10,631 nucleotides of DNA from JBBQFD01 sp038321575 (GCA_038321575.1 JBBQFD010000021.1:1-10631); one strand, 5' to 3'. Positions 1 to 7,521 are shown, counted from the first letter of the stretch. Numbers and translations are program-made. The notes: a model not told the origin generated them from the letters alone.

Positions 1-916
1 GAATAACCATGATCGGATGGATTTGATTAGTTTTACCATAAACAGTTGGATTAATTACATTACCATCAACAGTTGATAGGATAAAAGCTGTAATTAAGGT
101 ACGAATGAATAAAGCGGGGCTTATTACAAAGGATGTAATAATTGCTATAATATTAGTCATAATTCCACCAAAATATGGAATGATATTAGCAATTGATGCT
201 AAGAATCCCAATAATAAAGCGTTAGGATGACCAATAATCGTAAATGCAACGGTGTATTCAATTAATGAAATTAACATTACTTTCATAAATCCTGTTAAAT
301 AATGTTTCATTTCACGATCTAAGGCTTTGAAATAATTAAAGGCACGTTTTGATCTTAATAATAAATATTTTCTAAATTCAGCACGTATATTATCAAAATC
401 AATTAAGAAATATATAGCAGCGGTAAAAGCAATAAAAAATGTTGATATAAATGCTAAGGAAACACTAATAACATTTAAGGCACCATGTGATACATAACTA
501 CCTAAACTTTGAATAATGCTATCAAAACTAGTTGTTAATGTTTTTTGTAGTGGCCCTAAATTAAGGTTATAATCAACAGCTATTTGTTTCATAAAAGTTG
601 TTATACCACTAAATAAACTTGATAATTGATTAAATAATAGTGGTACTACTAAACCAAATAAAATCATTAATAGACTTACAAATAACATAATGACTAATAA
701 AACACTAATACCTTTTTTTACTTTACGACTTTGTAAATATAAGACTAATGGGTGCAAAGCGTAAGCAATGACAAAGGCAAAGAAGAATGGTAAGAAGATT
801 GATAATGCTTTATTTACAATTCCTAACCATAAACTACCAGTTTGGTATACTAAAAAACCAATTAATACGATAATGGCAAGATTAACTAATTTATAATCTA
901 ATTTATTTTTTAACAT
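1..916 (-). CDS. AI-2E family transporter (PF01594-type permease), 3' end beyond the window
   Basis: The frame opens at the ATG at 914-916 and stays open to base 1, giving about 305 residues; the C-terminus lies off the left edge. It is a polytopic membrane protein. Hydrophobic segments near the N-terminus (about residues 10-50 and 65-95) are followed by a long polar stretch (about 95-150) and further spans, the usual layout of this family. The conserved C-terminal signature is visible: IPYFGG near residues 245-250, then DGNVINPTVYGK near 283-295 and HPIMV at the edge. The family includes TqsA-like AI-2 exporters and Na+/H+ antiporters, so the substrate cannot be assigned. The start overlaps the end of dtd by 14 bases behind a modest AGGGA ribosome site, so it is probably translated as the last visible gene of the comN-rel-dtd operon. 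Confidence 0.88.
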   Translation of the reverse strand, partial: MLKNKLDYKLVNLAIIVLIGFLVYQTGSLWLGIVNKALSIFLPFFFAFVIAYALHPLVLYLQSRKVKKGISVLLVIMLFVSLLMILFGLVVPLLFNQLSSLFSGITTFMKQIAVDYNLNLGPLQKTLTTSFDSIIQSLGSYVSHGALNVISVSLAFISTFFIAFTAAIYFLIDFDNIRAEFRKYLLLRSKRAFNYFKALDREMKHYLTGFMKVMLISLIEYTVAFTIIGHPNALLLGFLASIANIIPYFGGIMTNIIAIITSFVISPALFIRTLITAFILSTVDGNVINPTVYGKTNQIHPIMVI

Positions 917-1361
917 TATTGTCCCTACTCTCTATAACAATTGTAACTGGTCCGTCATTAATTAGCAAGACTTTCATATCAGCACCAAAAATTCCCGTTT
1001 GTACATTAATCTTCAATGCTCTTAGTTTTTCATTAAATAAATCATATAATATGTTCGCTGCAACTGGTTCTAAGGCATCACTATAACTTGGCCTACGCCC
1101 TGAATCAGTATTAGCATATAAGGTAAACTGTGAAATACTTAAAATTGATCCGTTGATATCAAGTAATGATTTATTCATGACATGATTCTCATCATCGAAT
1201 ATCCGAAGATTAATAATCTTATTAATTAAATAATCGATATCATTTACGGTATCACCATAGGTAAATCCAACTAAAATAGTTAAACCACCATCAATAGTAC
1301 TTATAACTTGGTTATTAACCGTAACTGAAGCTTCCTTACTTCTTTGTAATACTACTTTCAT
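903..1361 (-). CDS. dtd: D-aminoacyl-tRNA deacylase
   Basis: Dtd hydrolyses D-amino acids (and glycine mischarged on tRNA-Ala) from tRNA in the cytoplasm, keeping D-residues out of protein synthesis. The 152-residue length is normal for the family. Both active-site signatures are present: SQFTLYA at residues 77-83 and NDGPVT at 135-140, which corresponds to the cross-subunit Gly-Pro motif of the dimer. GRRPSY at 88-93 is also typical. The start codon shares one base with the rel stop (TAATG), which points to coupled translation, and the last 14 bases overlap the start of the downstream permease. The rel-dtd pairing is the standard Bacilli order (relA-yrvI in Bacillus subtilis). No truncation or missing residue is visible. 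Confidence 0.96.
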   Translation of the reverse strand: MKVVLQRSKEASVTVNNQVISTIDGGLTILVGFTYGDTVNDIDYLINKIINLRIFDDENHVMNKSLLDINGSILSISQFTLYANTDSGRRPSYSDALEPVAANILYDLFNEKLRALKINVQTGIFGADMKVLLINDGPVTIVIESRDNNVKK

Positions 1362-3532
1362 TATTTAATAACCCTTTCAACACCAATTATATTTGGTAAG
1401 ATTTTGATATCATCAATAAATCTCGCTAATTTATCTTTATCACTTACTAAGATTGTTAGTTCATACATATAAGCATCATGATTATCTAATGTATTGATAC
1501 TTTGAACTACAATATCATTATTTGATGTTTTAGATATTACATCGATTAAGATATTTTTATTTTCACTAGCGTGAATCATAATATTAGTTGGATATTTTTT
1601 TAAGATGGAATCATTCCATAAGACATCAATAATTCTCTCGTTTAAATCTTTTAAGTTAGGACATGATACGCGGTGAACTGATATACCATAACCTTTAGTA
1701 ATATAACCAACAATTGCATCCCCAGGAACGGGTCGACAACAACTAGCAACATTTACTTTAATTTCATCAATTCCTTCAACAATAATATCATTTTTAACAT
1801 TTTGAATAGCAACTACTTTATTTTGCGTTTTTTTGATAATTAATTCTTCTTTAGTTTCATTAGTACCATAAATAATGTTAAGAACTTGGGATACCGGAGT
1901 TTTACTATTACCAATATCAACTAATAATTCATCCATATCAGTAATTTTTAATTCATTTAATATTTTATTAATATTATCAGGTGTGAAGAAATCAGTATAA
2001 ACAATTTTCTTTTTACGTAATTCTTTATTTAATATTTCTTCACCCTTCTTTTGATATTCATCTTTATCAATTTTATTAAAGAAGGCTTTAATTTTATTTT
2101 TAGCTTGATAAGTCTTAGCCATATTGATCCATTCTTTACTTGGACCAACAGAGTTTTTATTAGTATTAATTTTTACAATATCATTATCTTTTAAAATATA
2201 ATCAAGTGGTACAATACTGTTATTTACAATAGCACCAACCATCTTATCACCAACACCACTATGAACGCGATATGCAAAATCTATTGGTGTTGCTCCTTTA
2301 GCAAGTTCAATAACATCACCCTTAGGGGTAAATACATATATATTTTCATTTAAAACATCACCTTGAACTTTTTGAACAAATTCTTCATCACTTTCTGAAG
2401 TGTTAGTTATTTCCATAATGGTTTTAAAGAATTGTAGTTTTTGTTCCATTGCATTTTGCAAAGTAGCTTTCCCTGTGCCATTATTTTCTTTATATGACCA
2501 ATGTGATGCAATCCCATTTTCAGCTATTTTATCCATATCAGGTGTACGTATTTGAATTTCAAATAACTGTTCATTAACCCCAAAGACAGTCGTATGTAGT
2601 GATTGATACATATTTGTCTTGGGCATAGCGATATAGTCTTTAAAACGCTTAGGAATAGGTTTAAACTTCGAATGAATAATCCCTAAAGTTTGATAACATT
2701 GTTCATCACTATCAACATAGACACGTAAAGCAAGTAAATCATAAATATCACTAAATTTACGACCCTTATCTAATTTATTATATATACTATAAATACTCTT
2801 AGCACGGCCCTTAATCGTATGTTTAATATTATGTTCACTTAACATCTTTGAAATAGTATTTTGCATTTCTAAAACAGCATCATCACGATCATTTTTAGTT
2901 TGATTTAGCTTTTCCACAATCGAAAAATATACGTCTGGTTTATAATAACGTAATGATAAGTCTTCTAATTCACTTTTTATTTGATTCATCCCTAAACGAT
3001 GAGCAATTGGTACTAATATATCCAAAGTTTCTTTGGCTTTTTCTTTTTGGGTCTTCTCAGGTAATACCCATAAAGTGCGCATATTATGTAAACGATCCGC
3101 TAATTTAATAATAATAACGCGTACATCCTCTGATAAACCAACAAATATTTTACGATGATTAGCAATAATCGCTTCATTATCACCACTAAAATTTAATTTA
3201 TTAATAGTCGTAACACCTTCTACTAAAGATGCTATTTCTTCGTTAAATTCCGTAACTAAAGTTGCTTTAGTAACTACGCCATCTTCTAAAACATCATGGA
3301 GTAGCGCGGCGCAAATAGTTTCTGCATCAGCATTTATTTCAGCAAGAATATATGCAACATTTACAGGATGTTCCATATAATCATCACCAGTTAATCTTTT
3401 TTCACCATAATGGACTTTACAAGCATATTGGTAAGCATGATCAACAGTTGTTAATGCTTCATTATCTTTGATATATTCAGAAAGTTTGATTAATAAACTT
3501 TCATAAGTTAATCCATTATTCTTCTTAGTCAT
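1361..3532 (-). CDS. rel: Bifunctional (p)ppGpp synthetase/hydrolase Rel (RelA/SpoT homolog)
   Basis: This is the long-form RSH enzyme that makes and degrades (p)ppGpp in the stringent response. At 723 residues it is full length. An N-terminal HD hydrolase domain (about 25-180) keeps H55, the H79-D80 pair, D146 and N150, so hydrolysis should be active. The synthetase domain (about 235-350) has the G-loop region around GRAKSIYSI, YDLLALR, Y309 in NMYQSLH and E325 in FEIQIRT. Its RFKD at 296-299 is the RxKD form of bifunctional Rel/SpoT enzymes rather than the ExDD of RelA. A TGS domain spans about 397-456. A Cys/His cluster (C598, C599, H620, C624) and a C-terminal ACT domain (about 648-723) follow. 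An AAGGAT ribosome site near 3543-3548 lies in the 21-base gap after comN. rel is probably cotranscribed with comN and dtd. Confidence 0.97.
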   Translation of the reverse strand: MTKKNNGLTYESLLIKLSEYIKDNEALTTVDHAYQYACKVHYGEKRLTGDDYMEHPVNVAYILAEINADAETICAALLHDVLEDGVVTKATLVTEFNEEIASLVEGVTTINKLNFSGDNEAIIANHRKIFVGLSEDVRVIIIKLADRLHNMRTLWVLPEKTQKEKAKETLDILVPIAHRLGMNQIKSELEDLSLRYYKPDVYFSIVEKLNQTKNDRDDAVLEMQNTISKMLSEHNIKHTIKGRAKSIYSIYNKLDKGRKFSDIYDLLALRVYVDSDEQCYQTLGIIHSKFKPIPKRFKDYIAMPKTNMYQSLHTTVFGVNEQLFEIQIRTPDMDKIAENGIASHWSYKENNGTGKATLQNAMEQKLQFFKTIMEITNTSESDEEFVQKVQGDVLNENIYVFTPKGDVIELAKGATPIDFAYRVHSGVGDKMVGAIVNNSIVPLDYILKDNDIVKINTNKNSVGPSKEWINMAKTYQAKNKIKAFFNKIDKDEYQKKGEEILNKELRKKKIVYTDFFTPDNINKILNELKITDMDELLVDIGNSKTPVSQVLNIIYGTNETKEELIIKKTQNKVVAIQNVKNDIIVEGIDEIKVNVASCCRPVPGDAIVGYITKGYGISVHRVSCPNLKDLNERIIDVLWNDSILKKYPTNIMIHASENKNILIDVISKTSNNDIVVQSINTLDNHDAYMYELTILVSDKDKLARFIDDIKILPNIIGVERVIK

Positions 3533-3554
3533 TTAAATCACTATCCTTAGCTAT

Positions 3555-3833
3555 TTATTCTTCGGTATTAAAATATACCGCACGATTAGTAGTACTTAGT
3601 TTTTGTTTTAAATAATCGTCAATAATGATATCATCACTATTTAAAACATCACTTACCATATCGTATAAAGATAGATCTTTCGAATTCTTCCATTTAATTT
3701 CTTTTAAATAATTCCAAATATCTTCTTCTTTAATGTATTTAAACCCATTACGAATCATTTCTTGTTTCTTAGTTGTTAAGGCTGGAGTTATACGTTGATA
3801 TAACTCTTCTAATGAATTAAAAACAATATCCAT
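3555..3833 (-). CDS. comN: ComN-family post-transcriptional regulator (YrzD-like)
   Basis: This encodes a 92-residue soluble, charged protein with no signal or membrane segment. The pattern of an LxELYxRxxPAL helix near residues 8-19, a KKxEMxxxGF segment near 22-31, a DIWxYLKExxWK segment near 38-49 and a LSLxDMVxDVL segment near 54-64 matches the small Bacilli ComN/YrzD family. In Bacillus subtilis ComN promotes comE late-competence mRNA accumulation and interacts with DivIVA, and it lies upstream of relA there too. The start is placed at 3833 because a GGAGGT sits 6 bases upstream; the frame also has an ATG at 3869, but it has no ribosome site and coincides with the promoter -10. It is the first gene of the comN-rel-dtd-permease group. 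Family assignment comes from remembered sequence pattern plus context, so the competence role is not assured here. Confidence 0.78.
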   Translation of the reverse strand: MDIVFNSLEELYQRITPALTTKKQEMIRNGFKYIKEEDIWNYLKEIKWKNSKDLSLYDMVSDVLNSDDIIIDDYLKQKLSTTNRAVYFNTEE

Positions 3834-3839
3834 AGTAAT

Positions 3840-3845
3840 ACCTCC
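3840..3845 (-). promoter_or_regulatory. Ribosome binding site that fixes the comN start
   Basis: A GGAGGT lies 6 bases upstream of the ATG at 3831-3833. The upstream in-frame ATG at 3867-3869 has only A/T sequence before it, so translation should begin at 3833 and give 92 residues. Confidence 0.85.
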
Positions 3846-3867
3846 ATAATTAAACTCTTCTATATAC

Positions 3868-3896
3868 ATTATATATTAAAACTTAGTATTTTAAAA
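3868..3896 (-). promoter_or_regulatory. Probable sigma-A promoter of the comN-rel-dtd operon
   Basis: A perfect TATAAT lies at 3868-3873 on the minus strand. Seventeen bases upstream is only a weak -35 (TTTTAA, 3891-3896). Transcription would start near 3861, giving a leader of about 28 bases before the comN ATG. In sequence this AT-rich a -10 alone can arise by chance, but position and spacing fit. Confidence 0.5.
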
Positions 3897-3924
3897 GAAA
3901 ATATTTAAATAAATAAATTAATAA

Positions 3925-3953
3925 TTGTTAGTCAGTTATATAAATGTTATAAT
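3925..3953 (+). promoter_or_regulatory. Sigma-A promoter of sua5
   Basis: TTGTTA at 3925-3930 and TATAAT at 3948-3953 are separated by 17 bases. A TG one base before the -10 (TGTTATAAT) makes it an extended -10 promoter. Predicted start is near base 3960, about ten bases before the ATG at 3970, so the leader holds little more than the GGTGAT ribosome site. Confidence 0.75.
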
Positions 3954-3969
3954 ATTTTTGGTGATTTAA

Positions 3970-4995
3970 ATGACAAAGATTTATAATTTTAATAATAAGA
4001 TAAATATTGATGAATTAAATGAGGCCGCAAAAGTACTTTTAAGTGGTGGCCTTGTTATTTTCCCCACCGAAACAGTCTATGGCATTGGTGCTAATGCCCT
4101 AGATAGTAATGCTGTAAATAAAATCTTTGTGGCTAAAGGTCGCGCTAGTGATAATCCCTTAATTGTACACATTGCTAATTTTGATATGATTAATGATTTA
4201 GTGTATCCACCTACTTTGATGGAACAAGCTTTAATGGACGCTTTTATGCCAGGACCTTTTACCCTTGTTTTAAAGAAAAAGGATATTGTACCAATGATTG
4301 TTACTGCTAATTTAAATACCGTTGGTATCCGTATGCCTGATAATAAAATAGCTCATGATTTAATTGAGTTAGCGGGAGTTCCAATAGCAGCACCAAGTGC
4401 TAATATATCAAGTAAACCAAGTGGCACTAAAATAGATGATATCAAAGATGAATTTATGGACAAAGTTGATATTATTATTGATGGTGGCGAGACTAAAATT
4501 GGTATTGAATCAACTGTCTGTAAAGTTATTGATGGTATACCAACAATTTTAAGACCAGGTAAGATTACCCCTGATGATATTAAAAACGTGGTTGGTGTGG
4601 TTAAGGTGGATAATAATATATTTACTAAAAGTGAAGGTATTGTTGCAAGCCCAGGCATGAAATATCGGCATTACGCACCTAATAATAAATGTATTTTAGT
4701 GTATAGTGAAAACGAAATAATTCAAATTGATGAAATTAATAAATTAATAACCGGTAATACCATTGTTATTGGATTTAGAGAACATCAAACTAAAATAAAA
4801 ACTAATCAATATTATATTCATGGTAGTATTAATAACTATGATGAGATATCCCATAATATTTTTAGTTTACTTCGTGAAGTAGATCGCTTAAATCCTGATT
4901 TAATTATTATTGAAGGCGTTAAAAAAGAAGGCTTAGGAATTGCGATTATGAATCGATTAATTAGAGCTGCTAGTTATAACTATATTGAAAAATAA
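3970..4995 (+). CDS. tsaC: Threonylcarbamoyl-AMP synthase, Sua5 type (YrdC + Sua5 domains)
   Basis: This enzyme makes threonylcarbamoyl-adenylate from threonine, bicarbonate and ATP, the first step of t6A37 modification of ANN-decoding tRNAs. The 341-residue length is that of the two-domain Sua5/YwlC form rather than short TsaC/YrdC. The YrdC domain (about 12-200) shows PTETVYGIG at 32-40, KGRASDNPLIVH at 56-67, PGPFTLVL at 95-102, PSANIS at 142-147 and IESTVC at 179-184. SPGMKYRHYAP at 227-237 is the conserved linker that closes over the active site. A Sua5 domain follows and ends with a GLGIAIMNRLIRAA segment near 321-334. A GGTGAT ribosome site sits 4 bases before the ATG. It is transcribed alone from its own promoter and ends in a two-way terminator shared with yneF. 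Sua5 and ywlC are alternative symbols. Confidence 0.95.
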   Translation: MTKIYNFNNKINIDELNEAAKVLLSGGLVIFPTETVYGIGANALDSNAVNKIFVAKGRASDNPLIVHIANFDMINDLVYPPTLMEQALMDAFMPGPFTLVLKKKDIVPMIVTANLNTVGIRMPDNKIAHDLIELAGVPIAAPSANISSKPSGTKIDDIKDEFMDKVDIIIDGGETKIGIESTVCKVIDGIPTILRPGKITPDDIKNVVGVVKVDNNIFTKSEGIVASPGMKYRHYAPNNKCILVYSENEIIQIDEINKLITGNTIVIGFREHQTKIKTNQYYIHGSINNYDEISHNIFSLLREVDRLNPDLIIIEGVKKEGLGIAIMNRLIRAASYNYIEK

Positions 4996-5017
4996 AAAGA
5001 TGATTACTCATCTTTTT
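4994..5017. terminator. Bidirectional intrinsic terminator between sua5 and yneF
   Basis: Ten-base arms AAAAAGATGA and TCATCTTTTT enclose a TTAC loop. The plus strand continues to a run of seven T (5013-5019), and the minus strand reads into TTTTTATTTTT, so it can stop both convergent genes. It begins inside the sua5 stop codon and ends 3 bases short of the yneF stop codon. Confidence 0.88.
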
Positions 5018-5020
5018 TTG

Positions 5021-5239
5021 TTACATATTTTTAGTCATTGCTTTCATCATTTGATTAACTTGCTTTTGACTTGGGGTTCTCCCCATTTGCATCATCATTG
5101 CCTTAATCATTTGTTCATTAATTGGTGGATTTTTTTTCATATATCTTTTGATATACTCTCTTGCGGCAAAGAAGCCAATGACTGCTCCAACAATTAAACC
5201 ACCAAATATTTGTAATATATCTATTAAAAATGTTCCCAT
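5021..5239 (-). CDS. yneF: YneF family (UPF0154) small membrane protein
   Basis: This is a 72-residue protein with one N-terminal membrane segment (about residues 5-25, ending GFFAAREY) and a basic cytoplasmic tail. The tail carries the family hallmark KKNPPINEQMIKAMMMQMGRTPSQKQVNQMMKAM at about 35-68 (KKNPPINEQM, then MMMQMG, then PSQK). This is nearly the same as Bacillus subtilis YneF; the function of the family is unknown. An AGGAGG ribosome site at 5247-5252 lies 7 bases before the ATG. The gene follows tkt by 53 bases, the same neighbour as in Bacillus, but it also appears to have its own promoter. Confidence 0.95.
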   Translation of the reverse strand: MGTFLIDILQIFGGLIVGAVIGFFAAREYIKRYMKKNPPINEQMIKAMMMQMGRTPSQKQVNQMMKAMTKNM

Positions 5240-5258
5240 TTTGATTCCTCCTATTTAT

Positions 5259-5287
5259 ATTCTACTAAATTTAATCTAATTTATCAA
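5259..5287 (-). promoter_or_regulatory. Probable sigma-A promoter of yneF
   Basis: On the minus strand, TTGATA (5282-5287) and TAGAAT (5259-5264) are 17 bases apart, a good sigma-A match inside the tkt-yneF gap. Transcription would begin near 5252, at the first base of the AGGAGG ribosome site, giving a leader of about 13 bases. Confidence 0.6.
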
Positions 5288-5288
5288 T

Positions 5289-5308
5289 AAAACTATTTAA
5301 ATAGTTTT
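5289..5308. repeat. Perfect 20-base palindrome at the tkt stop codon
   Basis: AAAACTATTTAAATAGTTTT is self-complementary over its full length and contains the tkt TAG stop (5293-5295). In the tkt transcript it could fold into a short hairpin followed by TTTTATT. With only two G-C pairs it would be a weak terminator at best. The call is a structural observation, not an assigned function. Confidence 0.55.
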
Positions 5309-7284
5309 TTAATTCGCTCTTTAATACTATTATAATCAAAATTCATATGTTTTAAAACATCTTCTGGAGTACCACTTACTCCATAATTATCAAGCGTAAT
5401 CATGTAGTTATCATTATAAACAAACCGGTGCCATCCAAATGATGATCCGGCTTCAATAACAATAGTTCTAATCCCTGTTGGAATAACTGATTGTTGATAA
5501 GTTTTATCTTGAGCAATAAATAATTCCATACATGGCATACTAACAACTCTTAAATCTAATTTATATTCATTATAAAGTTCATTAGCGAGTTTATATGCCG
5601 TATGAACCTCAGTCCCGGTTGCAATAATAATACCATGTAAACGATCCGTTTCTTTACGAATTATATAAGCACCATTAGCACAATCTTTTTTACTAGTGAC
5701 CGCTAAATTAATAACCGCTGTTTTAGATACAATTAACGCACTTGGTTTATTAGTTGTGTTTAAAATACTATTCCATGAGCCAATTACTTCATTAGCATCA
5801 GCTGGACGATAAACATTTATATTAGGAGTTGCTCTTAGCATTGCTAATTGTTCAATTGGTTGATGAGTTGGACCATCACTACCAATTGCTACTGAATCAT
5901 GTGAAAAAATATAAGTAACTGGTAAGTGCATTAAAGCTGATAATCTTAGTGCTGGTTTTAAATAATCAGCAAAGACTAAAAAGGTTGATGCACAAGAATG
6001 AAATTTAGATAGTGCTAGCCCATTAGAAATGCCTGCCATAGCGTGTTCACGAACCCCATAACATAAGTTACGTCCTAGAGGTTCTTCACTACTAAAGTCT
6101 TTAAAATCAGTTAAATTAGTTTTCGTTGAACTAGATAAATCAGCGCTACCACTAATAAAGTAATTAAAGTGTTGGGCAATGGTATTCATTACTTTATTAT
6201 TTATATTACGAATTTCCATAGCTTCATTATCTTTAAAATCCCATAATAATTCATTTAAATTATATGTTTCTTGACGATTAAATAGATAATTCAGTGGTTG
6301 CTCATTACCTTTTAAAACATTAGTTAAATAATCTTGATAATCTTTTAACCATTTATCATATTTTTTCATACTACGTAGTGATATTTCTTTACGAAATGCT
6401 AACATACCTTCATTATCAACATAAAAAGCATCATCAGTAATATTTAATTTTTGTTTAATACTTAAGATATCTTCTTCACTTAAATTCTTACCATGAACAA
6501 TATTAGTGCCTTCATTTATTGAACCTTCACCGATAATAGTTTTGATTTCAATAATTGAGGGGCGATTTTCCGTTTTAGCTTTAATAATCGCATGATCAAT
6601 CGCATGAATGTCATTACCATCGTGAACTAAATCAGTATGCCAACCCATAGCTTTAAAACGCTCTAAAACATTCTCATTAAAAGTATGATCAGTTGGACCA
6701 TCTAAACTAACATTATTAGAATCATATAGTACAATTAAATTAGATAATTGTAAGGTTCCAGCAAGTGATGCAGCTTCATTACTAATACCTTCCATCAAAT
6801 CACCATCACTGCATAAAACATATATTTTATAATCAAAAATACTTCGCGCAGCTTTTAATTTACTTTTCTTGGGGAAGACATGAATATTTTCTAACATCTT
6901 CTCACCAATCGCCATCCCAATAGCATTAGCAAAACCTTGACCAAGAGGTCCCGTTGTTACATCAACTCCTGGAGTTAAATTATATTCAGGATGTCCTGGT
7001 GTGATTGATCCAACTTGACGAAATTTCTTTAAATCATCAATTGTTATATTAAACCCAGCTAAATGTAGAGTTGCATATAAAAGAGCTGAGCCATGACCAG
7101 CTGATAAGATAAAACGATCACGATTCAACCAACTATTATCGACAGGATTAATGTTAAGGTGTTTTGCATATAAAGTGTAAATAATCGGAGCAGCACCAAG
7201 AACAATACCTGGATGTCCTATCCCTGCAGCATTGATCATGTCTAATCCTAATGACTTTATATTAGCAATAACTTCCTTATTCAT
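5293..7284 (-). CDS. tkt: Transketolase
   Basis: Transketolase is a thiamine-diphosphate and Mg-dependent cytosolic enzyme that moves two-carbon units in the non-oxidative pentose phosphate pathway. The 663-residue length is full. The N-terminal ThDP domain has IGHPG with H24, SAGHGS with H64, GHPE with H98 and the cofactor motif SDGDLMEG (159-166) continuing to N190/N191. H264 follows in the HGKNL loop. The pyrimidine domain has the catalytic glutamate E413 in VREHAM and HDSVAIGSDGPTHQP (462-476) with H474. A C-terminal domain starts near 535. The usual K-A-N-S before GHPG is A-A-G-I here, which resembles the Mollicutes-type GHPGIVLGAAP style. An AGAGGTG ribosome site lies close before the ATG. 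The gene stands 66 bases downstream of the small SOS-type gene and may be read both with it and from its own promoter. The stop is TAG. Confidence 0.97.
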   Translation of the reverse strand: MNKEVIANIKSLGLDMINAAGIGHPGIVLGAAPIIYTLYAKHLNINPVDNSWLNRDRFILSAGHGSALLYATLHLAGFNITIDDLKKFRQVGSITPGHPEYNLTPGVDVTTGPLGQGFANAIGMAIGEKMLENIHVFPKKSKLKAARSIFDYKIYVLCSDGDLMEGISNEAASLAGTLQLSNLIVLYDSNNVSLDGPTDHTFNENVLERFKAMGWHTDLVHDGNDIHAIDHAIIKAKTENRPSIIEIKTIIGEGSINEGTNIVHGKNLSEEDILSIKQKLNITDDAFYVDNEGMLAFRKEISLRSMKKYDKWLKDYQDYLTNVLKGNEQPLNYLFNRQETYNLNELLWDFKDNEAMEIRNINNKVMNTIAQHFNYFISGSADLSSSTKTNLTDFKDFSSEEPLGRNLCYGVREHAMAGISNGLALSKFHSCASTFLVFADYLKPALRLSALMHLPVTYIFSHDSVAIGSDGPTHQPIEQLAMLRATPNINVYRPADANEVIGSWNSILNTTNKPSALIVSKTAVINLAVTSKKDCANGAYIIRKETDRLHGIIIATGTEVHTAYKLANELYNEYKLDLRVVSMPCMELFIAQDKTYQQSVIPTGIRTIVIEAGSSFGWHRFVYNDNYMITLDNYGVSGTPEDVLKHMNFDYNSIKERIKKLFK

Positions 7285-7310
7285 AGTAACACCTCTTTAT
7301 TATTAATTAT

Positions 7311-7339
7311 ATTATATCAAATATTTTTAATATTATAAA
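7311..7339 (-). promoter_or_regulatory. Probable tkt promoter (extended -10)
   Basis: On the minus strand, TGATATAAT places an extended -10 at 7311-7316, with a weak TTTATA -35 at 7334-7339 and 17-base spacing. Transcription would begin near 7304, about 20 bases before the tkt ATG. This would let tkt be expressed without SOS induction of the upstream gene. The region is very AT-rich, so support is moderate. Confidence 0.5.
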
Positions 7340-7350
7340 GAGTTATGGTA

Positions 7351-7497
7351 TTATTTATTATTCATTATTAAAGTTTTGTTTTCAACCTTAACTGACGCAT
7401 TTTCAACCATACGAATTTGGACTGAATTAACATATGTAATTCCTATTACAAATATCATGAACCCAATAATAGTTTTACTTTTTAGCATTTCTTTCAT
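7351..7497 (-). CDS. 48-residue single-pass membrane peptide, putative SOS-induced division inhibitor (YneA position)
   Basis: ATG at 7495-7497 to TAA at 7351-7353, 48 codons, preceded by a strong AAAGGGGG ribosome site (7505-7512) with 7-base spacing. The peptide starts MKEMLKSK. It has one hydrophobic segment at about residues 9-23 (IIGFMIFVIGITYV) and a mixed polar tail of about 25 residues, so the N-terminus should be inside and the tail outside. Its promoter is a textbook sigma-A promoter with a LexA-type operator filling the spacer. It is divergent from lexA and upstream of tkt-yneF, exactly where Bacillus carries yneA. YneA is about twice as long and has an extracytoplasmic LysM; here there is no room for one. 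I recognise no family by sequence. Function as an SOS-induced inhibitor of division is inferred from topology, regulation and position. A different SOS membrane role is possible. Confidence 0.8.
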   Translation of the reverse strand: MKEMLKSKTIIGFMIFVIGITYVNSVQIRMVENASVKVENKTLIMNNK

Positions 7498-7521
7498 ATT
7501 AGTTCCCCCTTTGATAAATCA

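Noticed and set aside
3870..3969. Possible riboswitch or T-box in the comN-sua5 intergenic region
   Set aside because: Predicted leaders are far too short and no structured GC-containing stems are visible.
4353..4658. Minus-strand open frame of 101 codons within sua5
   Set aside because: Antisense shadow of a well-recognised gene, with no ribosome site or family resemblance.
4985..5197. Plus-strand open frame of 70 codons over yneF
   Set aside because: Begins in the sua5 terminator and is antisense to yneF, whose protein is clearly recognised.
5240..5292. Possible intrinsic terminator between tkt and yneF
   Set aside because: The only hairpin is the A/T palindrome at the tkt stop with two G-C pairs; too weak to call a terminator, so it is listed only as a repeat.
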